From: DAIMZI01 sp036734025
Lineage (GTDB): Bacteria; Pseudomonadota; Alphaproteobacteria; Rhizobiales; Rhodomicrobiaceae
Assembly (NCBI GenBank): GCA_036734025.1
Contig: DAIMZI010000016.1
Span: 1 to 54,145, forward strand
Direction: 5' to 3'
DNA length: 54,145 nucleotides
Under the pieces are notes generated by a model. That model saw nothing but the letters and a program-made list of their open reading frames with translations. It had not been told where the DNA came from and searched no databases. The position numbers and the translations under genes are program-made. This document shows, piece by piece, positions 31,142 through 39,445 of the stretch (position 1 is the first letter of the stretch; every line of letters starts with the position of its first letter).

Positions 31142-32590
31142 TCAGCCGGGCGGGGATGCGGGCGAAGTGGGCGCGGGACGGACTTGCGAGGCTTCCGGCT
31201 GCCCGACGATAACCGTCAGCAATCGGTCCGGATCGATGAGATCGGCAGCCACGCGACGCGCATCTTCCAGCGTCACGGCGTCGATGTAGCTGTTGCGTTT
31301 TTCGATGTAATCAATGCCGAGGTCTTCAAGCTGAATCTGCACGAGCTGGCGGGCGATCTTCTGGCTCGTGTCGAAGCGCAGGGCATATGAGCCAATCAGA
31401 TATTGCTTTGCGCTGTCCAGCTCTTCCTGCGTCGGCCCATCGGCCGCGATCTGGGCGAAGATGTTGCGGATGATCGACATGCTCTCGGCGATGGCGTCGT
31501 TGCGAGTGGCGACGCCGCCAACGATGATGCCGGAATGTTGCAGCGGATAGAGATAGCTGTAGGCCGAATAAGCGAGGCCACGTCTTTCGCGCACTTCCTG
31601 CATAAGCTTGGAGGAAAATCCGCCGCCGCCGATGATGTGGTTGATCACGAAAGCGGTGTAGAAATCGGGGTGGTTGCGCGTGTAGCCCTGCATGCCGAAC
31701 TGTGCGACCGACTGGGGCACCGCCATCTCGATGACATTGGTGAGCGGGCCGGGCGCTACTGCGACATCGGCCACCGGTTTCAGCCGCGCCTGTTGCGGCA
31801 GATCGCCGAATATCGTGTCGAGCATCACACCAAGCTGCTCAGGCGTGATATCGCCGACCACAGCCACCTTGAGATTGTCGCGGGCAAGATTATCCGCGAT
31901 ATAGCCGCGCAAGTCGTCTGCCTGGATTGCGGCGATCGAGGCTTCGGTTCCGCGCGTGGGCATTGCATAGGGATGGCTGGGATAGGCAAGTTCGAGCCAT
32001 TTACGGGCGGCGACGCGCTGCGGGTTCTGGGCATCGAAGCGCAACCGCGCCATGAGCTGGCCGCGCACGCGCGCTATGGCGTCGGCGTCGAGGCGCGGCT
32101 TGCTGAGGGCGAGGTTCAGCAGCCGCGCGGCTTCGTCCCGATTGGCGCTGAGAGTTTGCAGCGAGCCCTCGAAACTGTCCTTATCGACACTGAAATCGAT
32201 ACGGATCGCCAACTCTTCCAGCTTCTTGCGATAAGTCCGCGCGTCAAGATCGCCGGCGCCTTCATCCAACATCGACGCGACGAAATCTGCGCGGCCGGAG
32301 AGTTCAGCGGGGTCCTGTACGGCGCCGCCCTCGAAAGCGAAGTTCATGGCGATCAGAGGCAACCGGCTTTCTTCGATGAGCCAGGCCTGAATGCCCCCTG
32401 GGCTTGTGATTGTCTGGATGCGCATGGCCTTTGCCGGATTTGCTGTCACGGTGATGATGGCCGCAAGACACACGGCAACGAGGAGTAGCATGCCGGGCAA
32501 ACCGGCGCGAGCACCGAGGCCGGATTTCCCCTTAAACGCGGCTTCCATGATCTGCAATGCTCTGTTCCCTGCATGGCGCGACGCGGACAT
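31142..32590 (-). CDS. M16-family peptidase-like protein lacking the zinc motif
   Basis: This 482-residue protein is an M16 (pitrilysin/insulinase) homologue with an N-terminal signal or membrane segment (GMLLLVAVCLAAIITVTANPAKA). The position of the HxxEH zinc motif reads ELSGRADFVASMLDEG, with no His pair, so it should be the non-catalytic partner. The C-terminal M16 features are present: AVVGDITPEQLGVMLDTIFGDLP, GGGFSSKLMQEVRERRGLAYSAYSYL. It shares one base with the stop of the active M16 gene upstream (TGATG), indicating a coupled pair that probably forms a heterodimeric periplasmic protease. ATG 32548 is an alternative start. Confidence 0.88.
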   Translation of the reverse strand: MSASRHAGNRALQIMEAAFKGKSGLGARAGLPGMLLLVAVCLAAIITVTANPAKAMRIQTITSPGGIQAWLIEESRLPLIAMNFAFEGGAVQDPAELSGRADFVASMLDEGAGDLDARTYRKKLEELAIRIDFSVDKDSFEGSLQTLSANRDEAARLLNLALSKPRLDADAIARVRGQLMARLRFDAQNPQRVAARKWLELAYPSHPYAMPTRGTEASIAAIQADDLRGYIADNLARDNLKVAVVGDITPEQLGVMLDTIFGDLPQQARLKPVADVAVAPGPLTNVIEMAVPQSVAQFGMQGYTRNHPDFYTAFVINHIIGGGGFSSKLMQEVRERRGLAYSAYSYLYPLQHSGIIVGGVATRNDAIAESMSIIRNIFAQIAADGPTQEELDSAKQYLIGSYALRFDTSQKIARQLVQIQLEDLGIDYIEKRNSYIDAVTLEDARRVAADLIDPDRLLTVIVGQPEASQVRPAPTSPASPPG

Positions 32591-34080
32591 CAGCGCGCAT
32601 TTGTGATTTCTTCCGTGACGGCGCCGCCATCCTGCGCGCTGGCGCGTGCTGATGAGTGTTGCGCCGACGGGATGAGGAACCCTGTGACCGACCGCTCGAT
32701 CTTGAGGATTTTCTGTGCCGCGCGCTTGATGTCCTCGGCGCTCACCCGTCCGAGGCGCTCGGGATAAAGGGTGACATCCTCCATCGTGCCGCCGGTGGCG
32801 AGCACATATCCGTAAGTGCGGGCAAGGGAAGTCTGGCTGTCATGGCGATAGATGAAATCTGCGATCTCGGCATTGCGGGCACGCGTCAGTTCTTCTTCGC
32901 TGACGCCGGTCTCGATCAGTTCCGCAATGACGGCATCGATCGCGGCCTCAACCTGATCCAGACTTGAGCCGTCCGCGACCACGGCATAGACGCCGGTGCG
33001 TCCGTGATCCCGCGCGCTGCCGCCGTACCAGCCGCCGGCCGCGTCTGCGATCTTCTGCTCGACCACCAGCGAATTGTAAAGCCGGCCGGTCTCGGAGTTC
33101 CCGAGGATGCGCATCAGCAAATCCATCGCCTCGGCTTCGAGCCCCTCGGCCGTGTTGTAGCTTGGTGAGAGATAATAACGATAAAGAGTGGGCTTGCCGG
33201 CGCGGGCGTCTTTCAGCGTGACGCGGCGCGCGGCGCGTGGTTCGGGCTCGACAGGACGCGGCTGCATGCCCACATCATCGCGCCGGGAAATCGGACCGTA
33301 AATCCGCTCGGCCATGTCGCGGATGGCGTCTGGCTCGACGTCGCCGGCAACGACGAGGATGGCGTTATTCGGGGCGTAAAAGCGCTGATAGAACAAAAGC
33401 GCGTCCTCCCGCTCCAGCCCGCGGATTTCGGGCTCCCAGCCGATTACAGGATTTCCATAAGGATGCGAAACGTAGAGCGCTGCCTGCATCTGCTCCTGCA
33501 GGATGCTCGAGGGAGAATTGTCCACCACCGTGCTGCGCTCTTCCAGAATGACATCACGTTCCGTCGCCACGTCTTCGGGCGCCAGACGGAGGTTCATCAT
33601 CCGGTCGGCTTCCATGCGCATGACATCTTCCAGACGCTCAGGCGAGATGCGCTGGAAATAGGCCGTCACATCCTGGGAAGTGAAGGCGTTGTCCTGGCCG
33701 CCCCAGCGCGCAATGATCTTGGAAAATTCGCCGGGGGCGATCGTGTCGGTACCCTTGAACATCAGATGTTCAAGGAAATGCGCGATGCCGGCCTGACCTG
33801 GAGGCTCATCCGCCGCGCCGACACGGTACCACACCATGTGGGTTACGACCGGCACGCGGTTATCCGGTATCACGATGACCTGCATGCCGTTGTCGAGGGT
33901 GAATTCGGCCACGTTGGACATGCCATCAGGCATGACCGCCGTTGCGGCGCGAGCCTGCATCGGGATATTGAGCATCAACACTCCTGAACAAAGGGCCGCC
34001 AAGCCTATCAGGACGAGCAGGCGGAACTGCCTCGAAGCGTCCTTCAAAGAGTGCGGCAGGCGCATTCGCGTTTCAATCAT
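32590..34080 (-). CDS. M16-family zinc metallopeptidase, exported
   Basis: This 496-residue peptidase has a membrane/signal segment (about residues 18-45, LLVLIGLAALCSGVLML) and the inverted zinc motif HFLEH (about residues 101-105) in AGIAHFLEHLMFKGT, with the third ligand in the ATERDVILEER segment about 76 residues later, as expected for M16B proteases. Also present are NAFTSQDVTAYF and SHPYGNPVIGWEPEI. It would degrade peptides or misfolded proteins in the periplasm together with the inactive partner encoded next. ATG 34080 is preferred over TTG 34110. The lspA - lipoprotein - M16 - M16 order is common in alphaproteobacteria and places the pair in envelope maintenance. Confidence 0.92.
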   Translation of the reverse strand: MIETRMRLPHSLKDASRQFRLLVLIGLAALCSGVLMLNIPMQARAATAVMPDGMSNVAEFTLDNGMQVIVIPDNRVPVVTHMVWYRVGAADEPPGQAGIAHFLEHLMFKGTDTIAPGEFSKIIARWGGQDNAFTSQDVTAYFQRISPERLEDVMRMEADRMMNLRLAPEDVATERDVILEERSTVVDNSPSSILQEQMQAALYVSHPYGNPVIGWEPEIRGLEREDALLFYQRFYAPNNAILVVAGDVEPDAIRDMAERIYGPISRRDDVGMQPRPVEPEPRAARRVTLKDARAGKPTLYRYYLSPSYNTAEGLEAEAMDLLMRILGNSETGRLYNSLVVEQKIADAAGGWYGGSARDHGRTGVYAVVADGSSLDQVEAAIDAVIAELIETGVSEEELTRARNAEIADFIYRHDSQTSLARTYGYVLATGGTMEDVTLYPERLGRVSAEDIKRAAQKILKIERSVTGFLIPSAQHSSARASAQDGGAVTEEITNAR

Positions 34081-34263
34081 CGAGATTTCACCATACAGGT
34101 TTTTGGCCAATGGTGCAGGTGCGCCTGACCTTCTCCAGAAGATATGATTGGTGCTCGCGGAGGCAAGTTACAACGCGGTCATGAACAAGGCGCGCAGACG
34201 CCACAAGCGCGGACCCGCCGCTTTGTTGCTCACAGCCTGCTCCGAAAGGCCCCAGCTTTTCAA

Positions 34264-34734
34264 CTAGTTGCCGGCCGGACCTGTGTCCTGCGTGCTGCCA
34301 GCCAGACCGCGGCTGAATGCCTCGCCGAGAGTGGTCTGGCACCGTTCCTGACGACCGATGGAGCGGTTGAACTCTTCGATGTTGCCTTCGCCGGACCAAT
34401 CGCCATTCTCGCAATATTCACGACGCTGCTCCTCGGCAACCTCGGCCTCGCGCTTGGCCCGCAGATCGGGATCATCCGGCCATGCCTGCTGATCGACGGC
34501 TGCGGTTCGGGTGCCAGGCTCTGGCAATCTCTGGGTGTCTGGCGGCACCACCAGGGGCGGGCGGTCTTCCAAATCGGGTTCCGGCGGCGGCTTGGAGCTC
34601 AGATTGATACCGGCCGCCTCAAGAATTGGCGCGTCGATTTCAATATCTGTTCCCGCACAACCAGCCAGCAGACCAGCTACGGATAATGCCGCGGCTGTGC
34701 TGATTAGGCGTCTGGTGAGTATCCCGATCATCAT
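34264..34734 (-). CDS. Lipoprotein, DUF3035/BamF-like
   Basis: This 156-residue protein has a lipoprotein signal peptide with lipobox LLAGC (Cys26). The stretch SKPPPEPDLEDRPPLVVPPDTQRLPEPG matches the proline-rich RPPLVVPPDxxLPxPG core of DUF3035 lipoproteins, described in alphaproteobacteria as BamF, a subunit of the outer-membrane beta-barrel assembly machine. The gene context (between lspA, which processes lipoproteins, and the M16 peptidases) is the usual one. It overlaps lspA by ATGA. Calling it BamF is inference from this pattern and position; the C-terminal half with two cysteines (YCENGDW, RCQTTLG) is less typical. Confidence 0.72.
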   Translation of the reverse strand: MMIGILTRRLISTAAALSVAGLLAGCAGTDIEIDAPILEAAGINLSSKPPPEPDLEDRPPLVVPPDTQRLPEPGTRTAAVDQQAWPDDPDLRAKREAEVAEEQRREYCENGDWSGEGNIEEFNRSIGRQERCQTTLGEAFSRGLAGSTQDTGPAGN

Positions 34735-35318
34735 TTGCGTGCCCCATCGCTGCCGCGAACCGAATCCTCGGGCAGTTCCATAGCTATTTGTTCGGCATAT
34801 TTTGCGTCGATTTTGTGGCTCGGCATGAACATGTCGAGGATCAGCAGGCCCACGCCGGCGACGATGGCGACATCGGCGACATTGAACACATACCAGTAAA
34901 AGCCGAACGCGTGCAGCGAGACGAAGTCGGCGACCGCGCCATAAACCAGCCGGTCAATCGCATTGCCGAGAGCGCCGCCGATGATCAGTCCAAGTGCAAT
35001 CGCGAGCAGGCCGGAGTGCGATCTGAGCATCCACACGAACAATGCAGCGCTGACCAGAAAGGAAAATCCGATAAGCAGATAGCGGCCGAGATCGCTTTCC
35101 TGGGGAAACAGACCATAGGAAATGCCGGTATTCCACAGCATCACAAGGTCGAAAAAAGGCGTGACCTCGACGCGCCCGCGCTCGGCCAGCTTGTAGACAT
35201 GCAGCATCCACCACTTGCTCAACTGGTCGAGCGCCAGCGCGAGCAGCGTTACCACAACCCCGATACGACCCGCGCCCGGTTGCGGCGCGGCGGATGGGAC
35301 AGCCCCCGGCGCGCTCAT
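34731..35318 (-). CDS. lspA: Lipoprotein signal peptidase (signal peptidase II)
   Basis: LspA is an inner-membrane aspartic protease that removes signal peptides from prolipoproteins. This 195-residue protein has four membrane segments and both catalytic blocks: GGALGNAIDRLVYGAVADFV with Asp122, and YVFNVADVAI with Asp149. It also has the early DQLSKWW motif. The start overlaps ileS by ATGA and its end overlaps the lipoprotein gene, so ileS-lspA-lipoprotein are translationally coupled; the ileS-lspA pair is widespread in bacteria. Confidence 0.96.
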   Translation of the reverse strand: MSAPGAVPSAAPQPGAGRIGVVVTLLALALDQLSKWWMLHVYKLAERGRVEVTPFFDLVMLWNTGISYGLFPQESDLGRYLLIGFSFLVSAALFVWMLRSHSGLLAIALGLIIGGALGNAIDRLVYGAVADFVSLHAFGFYWYVFNVADVAIVAGVGLLILDMFMPSHKIDAKYAEQIAMELPEDSVRGSDGARK

Positions 35319-38300
35319 GCCGTTGCCCTCTTTCGCGGCTTCCCCGACGCCTTGCCCGCCCCGGCATGGGCACGCGCATCGAACTGGCGCACGGCCAGGG
35401 CATCGCGCGGGCTGAGATCGGGAAAATCGGGGTCATCGCCCACATGCGACGATATCTTCCACGAGCGAGCGCATTTGCGCCCCTCGGCCAGTGCGGGCAC
35501 CACTGCGACACCGGGCACCTCATCGAAACGATAGGCATCCTTTGGCCCATTGCCTTGTTTCAGCGTCGCGGCGCTGGTGATGGCCACCTCGGCCCAGTCC
35601 GCGCCGCTCACGGCCTTGAACAGGGCTGCATCGGCAATATGGATGACCGGGGCCGCCTCCAGGCTGGAGCCGATGCGCTTTTCGCGCCGTTCGATCTCGA
35701 GCGCGCCGGTGACCACACGGCGGACCTTGCGGATCGCCGTCCATCGCGCTGCCAGCGCCTCGTCGCGCCACTGCGCCGGCACCGTGGGGAACTGGCGCAG
35801 ATGCACCGAGCCCTGCGCGCTGGGGAACCGCGACAGCCAAACTTCTTCCATGGTGAAGCATAGCAGCGGCGCCAGCCATGCCGTAAGGCAGGAGAAAAGC
35901 TCATCGAGCACGCTCAGGCAGGCGCGCCGGGCTGTGCTGTCATGCGGCTCGCAATAAAGCGTGTCCTTGCGGATGTCGAAATAAAGTGCGGACAGATCGG
36001 TGGCGATGAAGTTGGACAGCGTGTGAAATACACGTTTGAAGTCAAAATCGCGGTAAGCCGCGCGCACCAGCCCGTCCAGCTCGTGCAGGCGGTGCAGGAC
36101 ATAGCGCTCAAGCTCCGGCATTTCTTCATATCCGACGCGCAGATCGTCGCGGTAATGCGCCAGATTGCCGAGCAGGAAGCGCATGCTGTTGCGCAGCTTG
36201 CGATAGGCATCGACACTCGACTTGATCACTTCCGGCCCGATACGCAGATCTTCGGAATAATCGGTGCTGAGCGCCCAGATGCGCAGGATTTCCGCGCCCG
36301 ACTGTTTGATCACGTCCTGCGGCGCGACGACATTGCCGAGCGATTTGGACATCTTGCGCCCGTCCTCGGCCATGACGAAACCGTGGGTCAGCACGCCGTC
36401 ATAGGGAGCGCGTCCGCGCGTGGCGCAGCTTTGCGTCAGCGACGACAGGAACCAGCCGCGATGCTGGTCGGATCCTTCCAGATAAAGCGCCGCCGGCCAG
36501 CCCAGATCCTTGCGCCTTTCCAGCACGAAGGCGTGGGTGGTGCCCGATTCGAACCACACATCGAGAATGTCGTTGACCGGCTCCCAGTCGGCCGGCTGAT
36601 CGACCAGCCCTTCGAGAAAACGATCGCGCGCGCCGTCTGCAAACCAGGCATCCGCGCCTTCCGCCGCGAAGATGTCGGTGATCCGCTTGATGAGGGCCTT
36701 GGCGCCGGCAAATGTCGCATTTGGGATGATCTCGCCCGTCTCGCGATGAACGAAAACGGTTATCGGCACGCCCCAACTGCGCTGGCGCGAGATGACCCAG
36801 TCGGGCCGGTTTTCGACCATGGCCTGCAAGCGCCGCTGGGCGGGCGCCGGCACGAATCGCGTCTGCTCGATGGCCTGAAGGCAAAGCTCGCGGATCGTGT
36901 GCTTGCCCTTTTTGCCCTTCACCTTCGCCGGCCTGTCCAGCGCGATGAACCATTGCGGCGTGTTGCGAAAGATCACCGGGGCCTTGGACCGCCAGGAATG
37001 GGGGTATTGGTGGCGCAGCTTGCCGCGCGCGGCGAGCATCCCGGCCTCGATCAGCGCGGCGATGACCGCCTCGTTGGCGTCGCCGAACTTGCCCTTGTCG
37101 GTGATGACGCGCTTCGGATTGTCCCCGCCGAACAGCGGCACGTCCGCAAAGTAATAGCCGTCCTCGCGCACGGTGTGCGGCACGTCCTCGATGCCGGCTT
37201 CGGCAAAGCTCTTCTTGTTGGCGACAAACAGCGCATAGTCGTCCGCGCCGTGGCCCGGCGCGATATGAACAAAGCCCGTGCCGGCCTCATCGGTAACGAA
37301 ATCGCCTTCATAGAGGCGGACCTGGAAATCATAGCCCTGCGCATGCAAAGTATGGGCGCATGCCAATCCCTTGGGATCGACATCGCAGACCCGCGTCCAA
37401 TCTTCAATGCGCCCGGCAGCTTTCAGGCTTTCCGCAAGCCTGTCGGCGATGATCAACCGTTCGCCGACCGCGCAGCAGTTTTCTTCCGGCGCGGACGTCA
37501 CTTCATAAAGCCCATAGTCGATATCTGCTGAATAGGCGATTGCCCGGTTGCCGGGGATCGTCCACGGCGTCGTCGTCCAAATGACCACCGATGCGCCTGA
37601 ATTCGCCGTATCAGGGCCCAAAACCGGGAACTTCACGAACACCGTCGGGCTTTCGTGTTCCTCATACTCGACCTCGGCTTCCGCCAGCGCGGTGCGCTCG
37701 ACCACAGACCACATCACCGGCTTGGAGCCGCGATAAAGCGTGCCGTTCATGGCGAACTTCATCAATTCGGCGGCGATTATGCTTTCTGCGTCATAGCTCA
37801 TCGTCAGATAGGGGTTCGACCAATCCCCCTCGATGCCGAGGCGCTGAAATTCCTCGCGCTGCACGCTCACCCAGTGCTCGGCGAATTCGCGGCATTCGCG
37901 GCGAAAGTCGATGATCGGCACCTGATCCTTGTTCTTGCCCTTTGCGCGGTACTGCTCCTCGACCTTCCACTCGATGGGCAGGCCGTGGCAGTCCCAGCCG
38001 GGCACATAATTGGAATCATGGCCCATCATCTGCGCCGAGCGCGTGACGGCGTCCTTGAGGATCTTGTTGAGCGCATGCCCGATATGGAGATGGCCGTTCG
38101 CATAGGGCGGGCCGTCGTGCAGGATGAACCTATCGCGCTTCTTGGCGTCCCTGCGCAGCCGCTTGTACAGGCCGATGCTTTCCCAGCGCGCCAGCAGGTC
38201 GGGCTCCAGCTTCGGCAGTCCGGCCTTCATCGGAAATTCGGTATGGGGCAGGAACAGCGTCTCGCGCCAGTCGCGCGTCTGCGCAGTCTCGGCGCGTTCG

Positions 38301-38353
38301 GCCTCTTTGGTCTTCTGCATGGGTCTCGTGGGTTCGTGTGCAATCTCACTCAT
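35315..38353 (-). CDS. ileS: Isoleucyl-tRNA synthetase
   Basis: This is a class I synthetase of about 1012 residues. Features in order: LHDGPPYANGHLHIGHALNKILKD (HIGH motif), an editing domain with VVIWTTTPWTIPGNRAIAY and GTGFVHIAPGHGADDY, the Rossmann second half with LYLEGSDQHRGWF, the KMSKSLGN motif in EDGRKMSKSLGNVV, then the anticodon-binding domain. ATG 38353 (MSEIAHEPT) is preferred over the GTG at 38374. The C-terminal region lacks the four-cysteine zinc cluster of some IleS types, consistent with the alphaproteobacterial form. It heads the ileS-lspA-lipoprotein operon. Confidence 0.97.
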   Translation of the reverse strand: MSEIAHEPTRPMQKTKEAERAETAQTRDWRETLFLPHTEFPMKAGLPKLEPDLLARWESIGLYKRLRRDAKKRDRFILHDGPPYANGHLHIGHALNKILKDAVTRSAQMMGHDSNYVPGWDCHGLPIEWKVEEQYRAKGKNKDQVPIIDFRRECREFAEHWVSVQREEFQRLGIEGDWSNPYLTMSYDAESIIAAELMKFAMNGTLYRGSKPVMWSVVERTALAEAEVEYEEHESPTVFVKFPVLGPDTANSGASVVIWTTTPWTIPGNRAIAYSADIDYGLYEVTSAPEENCCAVGERLIIADRLAESLKAAGRIEDWTRVCDVDPKGLACAHTLHAQGYDFQVRLYEGDFVTDEAGTGFVHIAPGHGADDYALFVANKKSFAEAGIEDVPHTVREDGYYFADVPLFGGDNPKRVITDKGKFGDANEAVIAALIEAGMLAARGKLRHQYPHSWRSKAPVIFRNTPQWFIALDRPAKVKGKKGKHTIRELCLQAIEQTRFVPAPAQRRLQAMVENRPDWVISRQRSWGVPITVFVHRETGEIIPNATFAGAKALIKRITDIFAAEGADAWFADGARDRFLEGLVDQPADWEPVNDILDVWFESGTTHAFVLERRKDLGWPAALYLEGSDQHRGWFLSSLTQSCATRGRAPYDGVLTHGFVMAEDGRKMSKSLGNVVAPQDVIKQSGAEILRIWALSTDYSEDLRIGPEVIKSSVDAYRKLRNSMRFLLGNLAHYRDDLRVGYEEMPELERYVLHRLHELDGLVRAAYRDFDFKRVFHTLSNFIATDLSALYFDIRKDTLYCEPHDSTARRACLSVLDELFSCLTAWLAPLLCFTMEEVWLSRFPSAQGSVHLRQFPTVPAQWRDEALAARWTAIRKVRRVVTGALEIERREKRIGSSLEAAPVIHIADAALFKAVSGADWAEVAITSAATLKQGNGPKDAYRFDEVPGVAVVPALAEGRKCARSWKISSHVGDDPDFPDLSPRDALAVRQFDARAHAGAGKASGKPRKRATA

Positions 38354-38416
38354 TGTCCGCGTTTTAACAGGCACTGGCGGAACAATCCAGCAGGCTGGCG
38401 CGGAAATCCCCTTCGC

Positions 38417-39445
38417 TCAGGCTTGCGCACGCTTGCGTGCAAGCCCGGCCCGCAACAATGCGAGCAGCCTCTGCTGATCCTCATCATCAAGGACCAGGCG
38501 GATCGGCACCACCCCGGCGGCTTCCTTCAGAGCGCCTACCGGCGATCGGGCGTCGGGCATGCGCACCCAGTCCTTTTGCGTTGTCACCAGCCGCGCGCTA
38601 GCCTCGCGCGCCGCCTCCATCAGCCGTTCGGCGTCCTCGGATGTGAAATCATGGTGGTCGGGGAAGCGGAATGTCCTCGCCACCTGAATGCCGGATGCGC
38701 GCAGCATGTCGAAGAACTTGTCCGGACGGCCGATCCCGGAAAAAGCGATGACAGGCGCATCCCGCAACACCGACAGATCGGCATCGGGCTCGATGCGCGC
38801 GCGCAGCACAGGCGCAGCCGTGCCGATCTGGCGCGCCAGACGTTCGCCGGCATCTCCAGCGCCGATCAGCACCACGGCGCTGGCGCGGCGCACCTGAAAC
38901 TCCAGCGGGCCACGCAACGGACCGGCGGGTATCACGCCGCCATTGCCGATGCCCACCGCCGCATCGACCGCGATCAGGGCGACATCCTTTTCCAGGCCGG
39001 GATTCTGGAACCCGTCATCCATGACGATCGCACCAGCCTCCTGCGCCTCGATGAACCGGGCGCCGGCGCGCCGATCGCGCGAGATGACCGTTGGCGCATG
39101 GCGCGCCAGCAGCAGCGGCTCATCGCCGACTGCGCCGGCATGATCGCGCTCCGGGTTGACCAGATGCGGGCCGGCCAGCGCGCCGCCATAGCCGCGGCTC
39201 AGGAAAGTCGGAGCGGCCCCCATATCCTGCAACATTGCCGCCACGGCGATGGCCAGCGGCGTCTTGCCCGCGCCGCCGGCGGTGAAATTTCCTATGCATA
39301 CGACCGGCAGGGCCGAGCGATAGGCGCGCGCGAACGCAAACCGCACAGGCATCGCCAGCCCGAAGAAAATCGCGATCGGTGAGGCGAGCACGGCCTGGAT
39401 GCTCCAGCGCGGGCGGTACCACCATGATGGGGCTTCAAGACGCAT
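38417..39445 (-). CDS. lpxK: Tetraacyldisaccharide 4'-kinase
   Basis: LpxK phosphorylates the 4' position of lipid A disaccharide at the inner membrane. This 342-residue protein has an N-terminal membrane helix (about 12-33), the P-loop VVCIGNFTAGGAGKTPLAIAV, FLSRGYGG, VGDEPLLLARHAP, and IVMDDGFQNPGL with the DDGFQ catalytic segment. ATG 39445 overlaps the end of the acyltransferase-KDO transferase gene by 11 bp, so the two are coupled, consistent with a lipid A/KDO operon. Confidence 0.95.
   Translation of the reverse strand: MRLEAPSWWYRPRWSIQAVLASPIAIFFGLAMPVRFAFARAYRSALPVVCIGNFTAGGAGKTPLAIAVAAMLQDMGAAPTFLSRGYGGALAGPHLVNPERDHAGAVGDEPLLLARHAPTVISRDRRAGARFIEAQEAGAIVMDDGFQNPGLEKDVALIAVDAAVGIGNGGVIPAGPLRGPLEFQVRRASAVVLIGAGDAGERLARQIGTAAPVLRARIEPDADLSVLRDAPVIAFSGIGRPDKFFDMLRASGIQVARTFRFPDHHDFTSEDAERLMEAAREASARLVTTQKDWVRMPDARSPVGALKEAAGVVPIRLVLDDEDQQRLLALLRAGLARKRAQA

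Noticed and set aside
35942..37531. Long open frame (529 codons) opposite ileS
   Set aside because: Shadow of ileS on the other strand, no domain, no ribosome site.
37655..39382. Long open frame (575 codons) opposite ileS and lpxK
   Set aside because: It is antisense to two secure genes and is a by-product of high GC third positions; it has no recognisable domain.
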